A stretch of 64,000 bases of DNA. Origin: Paenibacillus vietnamensis. GTDB lineage: Bacteria > Bacillota > Bacilli > Paenibacillales > Paenibacillaceae. The stretch covers positions 62,001 to 126,000 of the forward strand of contig NZ_JAHMHW010000001.1 in the NCBI RefSeq assembly GCF_020169515.1, in the 5' to 3' direction. A program made the translations under genes and the position numbers. The notes beneath the pieces were generated by a model that saw only the letters and a program-made list of their open reading frames with translations, did not search any database and was not told where the DNA came from. Of the stretch, positions 1 through 7,572 are shown piece after piece (position 1 is the first letter of the stretch; every line of letters starts with the position of its first letter).

Positions 1-1
1 G

Positions 2-874
2 ATTCTGAACGATCCGGAAGCTCTAGCCAATATGGATATTCTCGGCGCCCATACGTATGGTACGAATGATAAGGATTTCCCTTATCCGCTATTCGAAGAG
101 AAAGGGGCGGGAAAAGAACTTTGGATGACGGAAGTATACTATCCGAACAGCGACATGACTTCGGGAGATCGCTGGCCGGAGGCGTTAGGCGTTGCGGAAC
201 ATATGTATAATGCCATGGTCGAAGGCAATTTTCAGACATACGTATGGTGGTACATCCGCAGAGGTTATGGTCCTATGAAAGAGGACGGCACGATAAGCAA
301 GCGCGGTTACAGCATGGCTCATTACTCCAAATTTGTTCGTCCTGGCTATGTAAGGGTTGAAGCAACTAAAAATCCCGATCCGGAGGTTTACGTATCCGCC
401 TATAAAGGCGATAAAAAAGTAGTTATAGTCGCTATTAACAAAGGGACTTCCGCAGTGAGCAAAGATTTTGTTCTGCAGGACGGGTATGCACCGTCAGTAT
501 CTTCATGGGTGACGGACAGCAGCAGGAGTCTTGCAGCCGGAGCGCCTATCGATGCATCGAACGGTGCCTTTACAGCCGAGCTTCCTGCCCAGAGCGTTAC
601 AACTTTTGTGGCTGAGCTTGAAACCGTGGACTTCGGCAGCTTGGCGGGAATTGTGGAAAAGTTTGTGAGCTCCGATCCCGGCATCCAGCATGCTCTGGTC
701 AGTAAGCTGAATCAAGCGAAAGATTCTGCAAGCCAACGCAATACGAATGCCATGCAAGGCCAGCTGGATGCGTTTATCAATCAGGTGAACGCGCAGAGCG
801 GAAAAGCGCTAACGGAACAACAGGCGCGGGTTTTGACTGAATTAGCGAATTTGCTTCGATCATTGCAGATATAA
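2..874 (+). CDS. xynC: GH30 glucuronoxylanase, C-terminal part (5' truncated by window edge), with FIMAH domain
   Basis: The reading frame is open to the left window edge, so only the 3' part is present. It should cut the xylan backbone at sites set by (methyl)glucuronic acid side groups, outside the cell. What is seen: the end of a GH30 catalytic barrel with the motif WMTEVYYPNSD, whose Glu (codon 131-133) fits the GH30 nucleophile, then WWYIRRGYGP, typical of the GH30_8 glucuronoxylanases. A beta-sandwich side domain follows, ending near QSVTTFVAEL. The last roughly 80 residues are helical and carry the pattern DAFINQVNAQSGKALT, which fits a FIMAH domain, a module found at the C-terminus of secreted Bacillaceae/Paenibacillaceae enzymes. 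The signal peptide and N-terminal barrel lie outside the window. The next gene starts 23 nt downstream, so they probably share an mRNA. Family assignment is firm; the subfamily is inferred from motifs. Confidence 0.9.
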   Translation: MLNDPEALANMDILGAHTYGTNDKDFPYPLFEEKGAGKELWMTEVYYPNSDMTSGDRWPEALGVAEHMYNAMVEGNFQTYVWWYIRRGYGPMKEDGTISKRGYSMAHYSKFVRPGYVRVEATKNPDPEVYVSAYKGDKKVVIVAINKGTSAVSKDFVLQDGYAPSVSSWVTDSSRSLAAGAPIDASNGAFTAELPAQSVTTFVAELETVDFGSLAGIVEKFVSSDPGIQHALVSKLNQAKDSASQRNTNAMQGQLDAFINQVNAQSGKALTEQQARVLTELANLLRSLQI

Positions 875-897
875 ACGAAATCGTGAGGGATGTTTCG

Positions 898-1755
898 ATG
901 AGCACATTTATTTTATCCGCATTTGCCGACGAAATTGACTCGGACTTAAAAACTCAGATGGATGTATTGGAGCAGCATGGCATTAAATATATCGAAATGA
1001 GAGGGGTTAACGGGAAGCAGCTCGTTTCCTATAACTTGGGAGAAGTAAAAGAAATAAAACGGCAAATCAGCGCAAGAGGGTTTCAGCTGTCGGCTGTAGG
1101 GTCTCCAATCGGGAAAATCAAAATTACGGATGAATTTGAACCTCACTTCGAGCTTTTCAAGCATACAGTAGAAGCTGCCAAAATCATGGAGTGCAAGTAT
1201 ATAAGGATGTTCAGTTTCTATATTCCAAAAGGAGAAGATCCGTCCATCTATCGGGCCGACGTAATTGATAGATGGACGAAATTTGCCAAGGTAGCGGAAG
1301 ACAATAACGTTATTCTCCTGCACGAAAACGAAGCCGGCATATATGGAGATACAGCTGAACGATGTCTGGATCTTCTGACATCTTTGCATTCCGATCACGT
1401 GAGAGGCATATTCGACTTCGCCAATTTTGTACAATGCGGGGAAACAAACTATCCGGCGGCTTACGAGCTGCTTAAGAATTATATCGAGTATGTGCATGTC
1501 AAAGACGCCGTAAGAGCCGACGGTCACGTTGTTCCGGCAGGGGAGGGAGACGGTAACGTAAAAGAGATTCTTCAAGAATTGAATCAACGGGGCTACGAAG
1601 GTTTTTTATCGCTCGAACCCCATCTCGGGCATTATACGGACTTCTCTGCTCTTGAGCCCGACTCCCCCGGTTATACCCTGCCGCCGGGTGGAGCCAAGCG
1701 TTTTGCCGTTGCCGTACAAGCAATCAAGAATTTGCTGAAAGAATTTGAACGCTAG
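898..1755 (+). CDS. Sugar phosphate isomerase/epimerase-like TIM-barrel protein
   Basis: 285 residues, no signal peptide, so cytoplasmic. The fold is the xylose-isomerase-like/AP-endonuclease-2 TIM barrel; the metal-binding barrel strands are visible in order as LLHENEAGIYG, IFDFANFVQCG, YVHVKDAV and LSLEPHL. These supply the Glu, Asp, His and Glu ligands expected of the family (IolE, IolI, ketose 3-epimerases and relatives). The substrate cannot be read from the sequence; the neighbours suggest a pentose, uronic acid or their keto forms. I chose ATG 898 because GTGAGGGA at 883-890 makes a well-spaced ribosome binding site; an in-frame GTG at 883 would lie inside that site. A strong terminator at 1801 ends the transcript. 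Confidence 0.8.
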   Translation: MSTFILSAFADEIDSDLKTQMDVLEQHGIKYIEMRGVNGKQLVSYNLGEVKEIKRQISARGFQLSAVGSPIGKIKITDEFEPHFELFKHTVEAAKIMECKYIRMFSFYIPKGEDPSIYRADVIDRWTKFAKVAEDNNVILLHENEAGIYGDTAERCLDLLTSLHSDHVRGIFDFANFVQCGETNYPAAYELLKNYIEYVHVKDAVRADGHVVPAGEGDGNVKEILQELNQRGYEGFLSLEPHLGHYTDFSALEPDSPGYTLPPGGAKRFAVAVQAIKNLLKEFER

Positions 1756-1800
1756 GAGGAGTCAGGAGTCGATATACTTCGGAAGCCTTTGCCTGAACTG

Positions 1801-1840
1801 CCACAATGCAACGAACATTCGCATTGTGGTTTCTTTTTTT
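1801..1840 (+). terminator. Rho-independent terminator after the GH30-isomerase transcript
   Basis: Perfect 9-bp arms CCACAATGC (1801-1809) and GCATTGTGG (1821-1829) are followed by TTTCTTTTTTT. Confidence 0.9.
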
Positions 1841-1900
1841 CCCCGCCATCCTCCGGACCGGCTTTCCGCTATATAGAATAAATGAGGAGTTGTAATCCTG

Positions 1901-2707
1901 TTGATTCTAGCCAGACTATTATTTAGCTGCCTGATCGTAATGGTTCCTATGATTTTTCTGAGTTTATATTTTAATAACTGGACTGTTTTCATATTTGTCA
2001 TCTATTCGTACTTTTCTTATAAGTTTGTCCTTCAACCGCTTATCGATCAAAATGAAAGACAAAAGCGGATGATTCGTAAGGCGGAGCTTAAACAGCTGCA
2101 ATTCCAAATGAACCCGCACTTTCTGTATAACAGCTTTTTTATTTTAAACTCATTGGTGAAAACCGGAGACGTCGAGAGAATCGAACGATTTACGAATATG
2201 CTTGGGGAGTATTTTCGTTTCATTACCCGTGACGGGGAAGACCATGTATGGCTGTCGGAAGAAATCAGTCACTGCCGAAGGTATGCAGAGATTCAAAATC
2301 TCAGATTTTCGAGGCGGATCCGATTAGAATTTGATGATTTGCCGAAGGGAATGGAGCAGATTTCGGTGCCAAGACTGATCGTTCAGCCGATCATTGAGAA
2401 TGCTTACGAGCATAGCTTTGACAAAATGACAGAAGACGGATTGCTTCGTGTATCTTTCGAGATGGATCGGAACGAAGCGCAAATTATTGTTGAGGATAAC
2501 GGGAGAATCAGCGATTCCGAAATAGAAGCGTTAAAAAACAGGCTTGATCAAACGGCCGAATTCGATAAAATGACGGGCATGATTAACATTCACCGTCGAA
2601 TTCTCCTAACGTTTGGGGATGGCGTCGGTTTGTTTGTGACAAGGAGCGGGATCAACGGGTTAAAGGCCGTTATTCGAATAAAAATGCCGGAGATGCCGGT
2701 ACGATAA
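1901..2707 (+). CDS. YesM-like histidine kinase lacking its sensor domain (internal deletion form)
   Basis: 268 residues from TTG 1901 (GAGGAG at 1884-1889 upstream; an in-frame TGA at 1883 rules out a longer start). Two membrane segments lie almost back to back (residues about 3-25 and 29-48), followed directly by the His_kinase region with QMNPHFLYNSF (His73) and an HATPase domain with the N-box VEDNG and the TGMINIHRR motif. Compared with the full-length kinase at 23832, the start matches its TM1 and the sequence then jumps to its TM2; about 250 extracellular sensor residues and the HAMP/linker are missing, while the catalytic half is highly similar throughout. No response regulator is adjacent. 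It may be a remnant, or a constitutive or cross-talking kinase acting with the regulators at 13056 or 25570. The frame is intact over the whole length. Confidence 0.8.
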   Translation: MILARLLFSCLIVMVPMIFLSLYFNNWTVFIFVIYSYFSYKFVLQPLIDQNERQKRMIRKAELKQLQFQMNPHFLYNSFFILNSLVKTGDVERIERFTNMLGEYFRFITRDGEDHVWLSEEISHCRRYAEIQNLRFSRRIRLEFDDLPKGMEQISVPRLIVQPIIENAYEHSFDKMTEDGLLRVSFEMDRNEAQIIVEDNGRISDSEIEALKNRLDQTAEFDKMTGMINIHRRILLTFGDGVGLFVTRSGINGLKAVIRIKMPEMPVR

Positions 2708-2934
2708 ACCGCTTTTTTAGTGTAACGCTTTCGTTTCAAGACAACAACCTGTCGATTACTTCCTGCATACCTGTGAAATCATAGTTTTTAAAGCCATCTT
2801 GAATAATTACAAATATTGTTTAGATCCTCTATGGTTTGTTTTCAGGAGTAATTATATGATTTCCATGTAGTTGCCGCCTCGCATCAGACTAGCAAGGACC
2901 GGAACATATTCGCGCAGATGGCAATCTTCTAATT

Positions 2935-2948
2935 TGAAAGCGCTGCAT
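2935..2948 (+). promoter_or_regulatory. Weak cre-like site upstream of the orphan binding protein
   Basis: TGAAAGCGCTGCAT matches 11 of 14 positions of the CcpA consensus TGWAANCGNTNWCA, with the core AAAGCGCT intact. It lies 49 nt before the ATG at 2984; the paralogous binding protein at 40502 has a cre-like site 50 nt before its start. Confidence 0.4.
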
Positions 2949-2983
2949 TTTTTGTTGCAGCCAATTTTCTAAGGGGGATTTAT

Positions 2984-4369
2984 ATGTGGAAGCGTAAGAC
3001 GATGCTGCTGTTCTGTAGTTTGATTCTGGTGTTTATGGCGGCATGCAGCGGTGGAGCAGGCGGAGGGACAAAGGAATCGGGCAATCATGCCGAAAACACG
3101 CCTGCAGCTACGAATTCAACGGAAAACGGAGGAAACGAATCGACAGGAGAAGAAGGAACGAGCGGTACGCCTGACATGGATTTCGATATGGGCGGCCGGA
3201 CGATCAAATGGGTATCTTGGTACGATGAGTCGATCAAGGAAGATAATCCGGACAATATCAAGAAAAAAGAAAATCTGGACGCCCTGATGCAGAAGCACAA
3301 TTTCAAAATGGAATACGTCGTAGTCGATTACGGAGAGTATCAGAATAAAGTAACGGCTTCGCTGGTAGCGGGAGAGCCGCTCGGCGATATTATCCGAGTA
3401 GCCAGACCATGGATGATTCCGACACTGGTTAATCAGGGGTTATTCTCGCCGGTCGATGAATACACGAAAAACGAGAAAGTGTTTATACAGCAGTATACGA
3501 ACGAATACTCTCAGTTCGAAGGCAGAGGCTACGGGTTCCGAACAGGTATCAACGGCGCTTCGGGCGGTATTTTCTATAACCGTACTTTGATGAATCAATT
3601 GGGCTTGAAGCCGCTGCAGGAATATGTAAATGAAGACAACTGGAATTGGGATACGTTCACTCAGGTCGCGAAAGAGGCCAACAAGGATACGAATAACGAC
3701 GGCAAGCTGGATACATGGGGGCTGGCTTCCGCTTCGCTTCTTGTACCGGCCATGGCATCGAATGAAGCGAATTTGGTCATCGAGGATAAGCAGAATCTTG
3801 AGGATCCCAAAACGCTGGAGGTATTGAACTTCTTGTCACAACTCGCAACCGAGGCTGTCGCGAGACCAACGGAGGGCGGAGATTGGACCGAGCCCGGGCA
3901 ATTTTTCCGCCAAGGCAACACGTTAATGGTTGCAGGCCAGGATTATGAAATGGATGCTTTTAAAAAGGATATGCCGAATCATGAAGTCGGTTTCCTGCCA
4001 TTCCCTAAAGGACCTAGCGCTGCCCAATATCATTCTTCTAACACGATTCCTAACTACTTGACGATTCCTAGTGCGGTCGAACACCCTGAGCAGCTGGTAT
4101 ACCTTTATGAGAAGATCAACGATATTGATTCGATCTATGACTATCCGAAACAAGCGTCACTGGAAACGTTATTCAGCAACGAGGACGATATTAATAATGC
4201 AAAGATGGCCGGAGAAAGTATCAAAGTTATCGATACAAATAACGGGTATCCGTCTATGCCTTTTTACGAATTTACAGGTGAATTAATGGAGGGCGTTTCG
4301 GTATCGACAGTCGTTGAGAAATATAAAGAGCCGTTTCAGGCGTCGATTGATGAAATTTGGAAAAAGTAA
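2984..4369 (+). CDS. Orphan sugar ABC transporter substrate-binding lipoprotein
   Basis: 461 residues. A lipoprotein signal peptide ends in the lipobox MAAC (Cys21), followed by a Gly/Asn/Thr/Glu-rich linker to about residue 65 and a family-1 extracellular solute-binding domain. It is a close paralog of the binding protein at 40502: both share NPDNI, ENLDAL, QKHNF-type blocks, TASL.AGEP, YVNEDNWNW, TNNDGKLDTWG and EGGDWTEPGQFFRQGNT. Unlike that copy it has no permease next to it, so it probably serves a transporter encoded elsewhere, such as the permeases at 44902 and 45855, perhaps with shifted ligand preference. AAGGGGGA precedes ATG 2984. It stands alone between a kinase gene and a strong terminator shared with the convergent AraC gene. 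Confidence 0.88.
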   Translation: MWKRKTMLLFCSLILVFMAACSGGAGGGTKESGNHAENTPAATNSTENGGNESTGEEGTSGTPDMDFDMGGRTIKWVSWYDESIKEDNPDNIKKKENLDALMQKHNFKMEYVVVDYGEYQNKVTASLVAGEPLGDIIRVARPWMIPTLVNQGLFSPVDEYTKNEKVFIQQYTNEYSQFEGRGYGFRTGINGASGGIFYNRTLMNQLGLKPLQEYVNEDNWNWDTFTQVAKEANKDTNNDGKLDTWGLASASLLVPAMASNEANLVIEDKQNLEDPKTLEVLNFLSQLATEAVARPTEGGDWTEPGQFFRQGNTLMVAGQDYEMDAFKKDMPNHEVGFLPFPKGPSAAQYHSSNTIPNYLTIPSAVEHPEQLVYLYEKINDIDSIYDYPKQASLETLFSNEDDINNAKMAGESIKVIDTNNGYPSMPFYEFTGELMEGVSVSTVVEKYKEPFQASIDEIWKK

Positions 4370-4382
4370 TGATTTTGTTTCA

Positions 4383-4416
4383 CAAACAGTCCCCATGCAG
4401 CAGCGGGGACTGTTTG
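4383..4416. terminator. Bidirectional terminator between convergent genes
   Basis: Twelve-bp perfect arms CAAACAGTCCCC (4383-4394) and GGGGACTGTTTG (4405-4416) lie between the binding protein ending at 4369 and the minus-strand AraC gene ending at 4420. The stem core ACAGTCCCC/GGGGACTGT is the same as in the hairpin after the paralog at 41899. Confidence 0.85.
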
Positions 4417-4419
4417 ATC

Positions 4420-5202
4420 TTATAGTTTCTTGGCGGCAGATGGAGGGTACCCTTTAATTTCCTTGAACACATTGCTGAAATACGAAATATCGTAAAAACC
4501 GCAGCGTTCCGCGGCTTCCGTCACGGTAAAATCGCCCGCCGACAGCATCATTTCGGCATTATTGATGCGAATGCGGTTCATGTATTCTTTGTAGGCTAAA
4601 CCGGTGTTTTTTTTAAATAACTTGCCTAAGTAAACGGGGTGAAGGTTTACCTTTTCCGCCAAATCGCCAATCGTAATATTTTCCGAATAATGCTCCGCGA
4701 TGTAAGCCGTCAGTTTAGTAATCCGCGGATCGGTTTGCGTCGTCGATTGCCGGTTAAAGTTGCTGAGCAGACGGTAGAGGATGAGCTCGAACAAAGCACG
4801 CGTATGAATCATATAGAAGGGCTGTTTGTTCATCCACACTTGGTTAAAATCACGAATATAGCCAAGAATCTCTTTGGTGATCACATTTTTCGTTACGACT
4901 CCAAACGGCAGACGGATATGATTATGCGGTTCAGCCCAATAGAAGTTGAACGGATACGCATGCATCGGGAACTCCTTGAACGTATGAGCCTCCCGAACGC
5001 TGCCTCCCGGGACGTAGACAAGATCGCCCGCCTCGGCAGTGAATTTTTCTCCGTTAATAAAGTAGTTGGCCTTGCCTTCGACGACAAACGTGAGATCGTG
5101 GAAACTGATTTTCGACTTTTGGATCGTCCAATCGGGATAACATCTGCGATCGACGAACAAAAAAATATTTGGCACAAGGTGTGGATGAAATTCAAGCTCC
5201 AT
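4420..5202 (-). CDS. AraC family transcriptional regulator with cupin sensor domain
   Basis: 260 residues. The N-terminal half is a cupin-like ligand domain (FHDLTFVVEGKANYFINGE, GDLVYVPGG); the C-terminal 100 residues carry two helix-turn-helix units (ITIGDLAEKVNLHPVYLGKLFKKNTG and VTEAAERCGFYDISYFSNVFKEIKG). It lacks membrane segments and a receiver domain, so it probably binds a sugar directly. GAGGAGG precedes its ATG. It diverges from the alpha-glucuronidase gene at 5287 across only 84 bp, which makes that gene its most likely target, with glucuronate, methylglucuronate or an aldouronate as plausible effector. The target and effector are inferred from position. Confidence 0.87.
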   Translation of the reverse strand: MELEFHPHLVPNIFLFVDRRCYPDWTIQKSKISFHDLTFVVEGKANYFINGEKFTAEAGDLVYVPGGSVREAHTFKEFPMHAYPFNFYWAEPHNHIRLPFGVVTKNVITKEILGYIRDFNQVWMNKQPFYMIHTRALFELILYRLLSNFNRQSTTQTDPRITKLTAYIAEHYSENITIGDLAEKVNLHPVYLGKLFKKNTGLAYKEYMNRIRINNAEMMLSAGDFTVTEAAERCGFYDISYFSNVFKEIKGYPPSAAKKL

Positions 5203-5286
5203 AATGATTCGCCTCCTCTATGAAAATAATAGACTAATCTTTTTAATATTTTCAACTATATTCAAAGATAATCGGGGAGGCACACG

Positions 5287-7353
5287 ATGAAATCGAATTC
5301 CGGGTATGAGGCATGGCTGCGTTACGCGTTGTGCGAGGATACTGAATTATTGGAGCATTACAGAGAATGTACGGATCAAATAGGGGTTCAGCCGGGTTCT
5401 GAAATCATGATTACGGCGATTAAAGAACTGGAGCATGGCATTCGAATAATGACAGGCAGCCGGCCGCGGATCGGAAAAGACAATCTCAAGGAAGCTGGCA
5501 TCCTGATTGGCGTTATCGGAAATATGCCCGAGCTGGATAGCCTGTACAATGGAGAAGTTGAGGAGCCATTGCTTGAGGACGGCTATCGCATCCGTTCGGT
5601 GGGGGAAGCCGGGCGGATGCGGCTTTTGCTGACAAGCCCGTCCGAACAAGGGATTTTGTACGGCATCTTTCATTTACTGCGTTTGATGCAGGCGGGACAA
5701 CGTCTCGATTCGCTGCATGTCAAGGAGAACAGCCGGAACCGGCTTCGGATGATCAATCAATGGGACAACATGGACGGCAGCATCGAACGGGGGTATGCAG
5801 GGCAATCCATCTTCTATCGGAATGGCAAATTCGTCACGGACCAAACCCGTATTCGCGATTACGCGCGGCTGCTTGCGTCTGTCGGCATTAACGCCATTGC
5901 GATTAATAATGTGAATGTGCATGAACGGGAGACGCTGTTGATTACAGAGGAACTGCTGCAGGAAGTCGCCAAAGTGGCAAATATCTTTAGAGCGTACGGC
6001 ATACGGATCTATCTCAGCATCAACTTTGCGAGCCCTTGCCAGATTGGCGGCCTGGAGACGGCGGATCCGCTTGATGTAGGCGTTCGTAATTGGTGGCGGC
6101 AGCAAGCTGAGATCATTTACCGGCATGTGCCCGACTTTGGCGGTTTCCTGGTCAAGGCGGATTCGGAGTTCAGGCCGGGGCCGTTCACTTACGGCAGGGA
6201 TCATGCGGACGGAGCCAATATGCTGGCCGATGCGCTCGAGCCGCATGGGGGCCTGGTCATCTGGCGCTGCTTCGTTTATAACTGTCTGCAGGATTGGCGC
6301 GATCGCAAAACCGACCGAGCTCGGGCGGCCTATGATCATTTTAAGCCGCTGGACGGCTGCTTTAAGGATAACGTTCTGCTTCAGATCAAAAACGGTCCGA
6401 TGGATTTCCAGGTGCGCGAACCTGTCTCGCCGCTGTTCGGGGGCATGACCCAAACGAATCAAATGCTGGAGCTGCAGATTACGCAGGAATATACCGGTCA
6501 GCAAAAGCATCTCTGCTATCTGGTGCCGCAATGGAAGGAAGTCCTTCAATTCAATACCTGTGCATTGAGCGATGATCGGACGACGGTCGCGGATATCGCA
6601 AGCGGAAAAGCATTCGGAAGACCGGTCGGCGGTTTCGCAGCCGTGTCCAACATCGGCGACGACATCAACTGGACGGGCCATCCGCTGGCTCAAGCGAACT
6701 TGTATGGCTTCGGCCGATTGTGTTGGAATCCCGGGCTGGAGGCAGAAGAACTGGCAAGGGAGTGGACGATCCGGACATTCGGCGGCGATAAGAAGCTGGT
6801 GGATACGATTAGCGGCATGCTAATGGAATCATGGCCTATCTATGAAGCCTACAATGCGCCGCTAGGCGTAGGCTGGATGGTGAACCCGAACCATCATTAC
6901 GGACCCAATGTCGACGGATATGAATATTCGAAGTGGGGGACGTATCATTTTGCCGACTGCAGCGGAATCGGCGTTGACCGGACTGTAAGGACGGGGACGG
7001 GTTATTCAGGACAGTATCATTCCCCGCAATCCGACCGGTACGAATCGCTTGAGCAGTGTCCGGACGAGCTTCTGCTGTTTTTCCACCACGTTCCTTATAC
7101 CCACCGGCTCCAATCCGGTAAAACCGTTATTCAGCATATCTACGATACGCACTTCGAAGGGGCGGAGCGGGCCGAGGGGCTCGCGGCCAGTTGGCGGACG
7201 GCAGAAGGGCTACTAGATGAAGGTGTCTATAATCAGGTAATGGAAAAACTTCGGATCCAAGCCGAGCACGCCAAGGAATGGCGGGATATAATCAACACCT
7301 ATTTCTTGCGAAAGTCGGGCATAGCCGATGACAAGCAACGGATGATTTATTAA
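5287..7353 (+). CDS. aguA: GH67 alpha-glucuronidase
   Basis: 688 residues with no signal peptide, the usual size for cytoplasmic bacterial GH67. It removes 4-O-methylglucuronic acid from the non-reducing end of aldouronates released by GH10 and GH30 xylanases. Visible landmarks: the N-terminal GH67 sandwich domain, the barrel from about residue 140, the general acid in [11 protein letters not shown] (Glu294), and the paired acids in [11 protein letters not shown] (Asp373) and TQEYTGQ (Glu400), which match the family's catalytic base pair by motif and by their 27-residue spacing. The C-terminal domain contains [23 protein letters not shown] precedes ATG 5287. In Paenibacillus sp. JDR-2 the aguA gene is known to sit in an aldouronate-uptake operon; here it is beside, but separated by a terminator from, the transporter at 7573. 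Confidence 0.96.
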   Translation: MKSNSGYEAWLRYALCEDTELLEHYRECTDQIGVQPGSEIMITAIKELEHGIRIMTGSRPRIGKDNLKEAGILIGVIGNMPELDSLYNGEVEEPLLEDGYRIRSVGEAGRMRLLLTSPSEQGILYGIFHLLRLMQAGQRLDSLHVKENSRNRLRMINQWDNMDGSIERGYAGQSIFYRNGKFVTDQTRIRDYARLLASVGINAIAINNVNVHERETLLITEELLQEVAKVANIFRAYGIRIYLSINFASPCQIGGLETADPLDVGVRNWWRQQAEIIYRHVPDFGGFLVKADSEFRPGPFTYGRDHADGANMLADALEPHGGLVIWRCFVYNCLQDWRDRKTDRARAAYDHFKPLDGCFKDNVLLQIKNGPMDFQVREPVSPLFGGMTQTNQMLELQITQEYTGQQKHLCYLVPQWKEVLQFNTCALSDDRTTVADIASGKAFGRPVGGFAAVSNIGDDINWTGHPLAQANLYGFGRLCWNPGLEAEELAREWTIRTFGGDKKLVDTISGMLMESWPIYEAYNAPLGVGWMVNPNHHYGPNVDGYEYSKWGTYHFADCSGIGVDRTVRTGTGYSGQYHSPQSDRYESLEQCPDELLLFFHHVPYTHRLQSGKTVIQHIYDTHFEGAERAEGLAASWRTAEGLLDEGVYNQVMEKLRIQAEHAKEWRDIINTYFLRKSGIADDKQRMIY

Positions 7354-7383
7354 GAATACAATGAATTAGGCTAGTCACAGGCG

Positions 7384-7410
7384 AAGGGAGCTCTTGGAGC
7401 TTCCTTTTTT
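7384..7410 (+). terminator. Terminator after aguA
   Basis: AAGGGAGCT (7384-7392) pairs with AGCTTCCTT (7398-7406), one G-U pair, followed by a T run to 7410. Confidence 0.8.
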
Positions 7411-7434
7411 ATTTTGTTGCTGGATATGAAATTC

Positions 7435-7448
7435 GGAAAGCGCTTGCA
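7435..7448 (+). promoter_or_regulatory. cre-like site upstream of the binding protein-permease operon
   Basis: GGAAAGCGCTTGCA matches 12 of 14 positions of TGWAANCGNTNWCA. It lies about 40 bp upstream of the likely -35 element and about 80 bp from a second cre-like site at 7516. Confidence 0.5.
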
Positions 7449-7486
7449 TGTTGTAAATTCGGGTTAACAAAGTAAAAAGAAGAAAA

Positions 7487-7516
7487 TTGTTAAGAATAAT
7501 ACGGAGTCTATATAAT
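7487..7516 (+). promoter_or_regulatory. SigA-type promoter of the operon starting at 7573
   Basis: TTGTTA (7487-7492) and TATAAT (7511-7516) are separated by 18 bp. Transcription would start near 7523, inside the cre-like site that overlaps the -10 end. Confidence 0.7.
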
Positions 7517-7529
7517 GAAAGCGTACACA
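7516..7529 (+). promoter_or_regulatory. cre-like site overlapping the transcription start
   Basis: TGAAAGCGTACACA matches 13 of 14 consensus positions and begins on the last base of the TATAAT box. A CcpA-HPr complex here would block transcription initiation, consistent with glucose repression of xylan genes. Confidence 0.65.
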
Positions 7530-7572
7530 ACATTTACGAAATGGTTACTCAAAAAAGAATGGGGGAAAGGAA

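Noticed and set aside
946-1587. Minus-strand open frame (213 codons) opposite the isomerase gene
   Set aside because: Cys/Phe-rich, no ribosome binding site, no family features; shadow of the gene at 898.
2714-2730. GTAACGCTTTCG as a reverse cre site
   Set aside because: Only the half-site is good; the other half fails three of four key positions.
5674-6693. Long minus-strand open frame (339 codons) opposite aguA
   Set aside because: It lies wholly inside the GH67 gene, whose catalytic motifs are clear; the translation resembles no family and comes from codon bias of the real gene.
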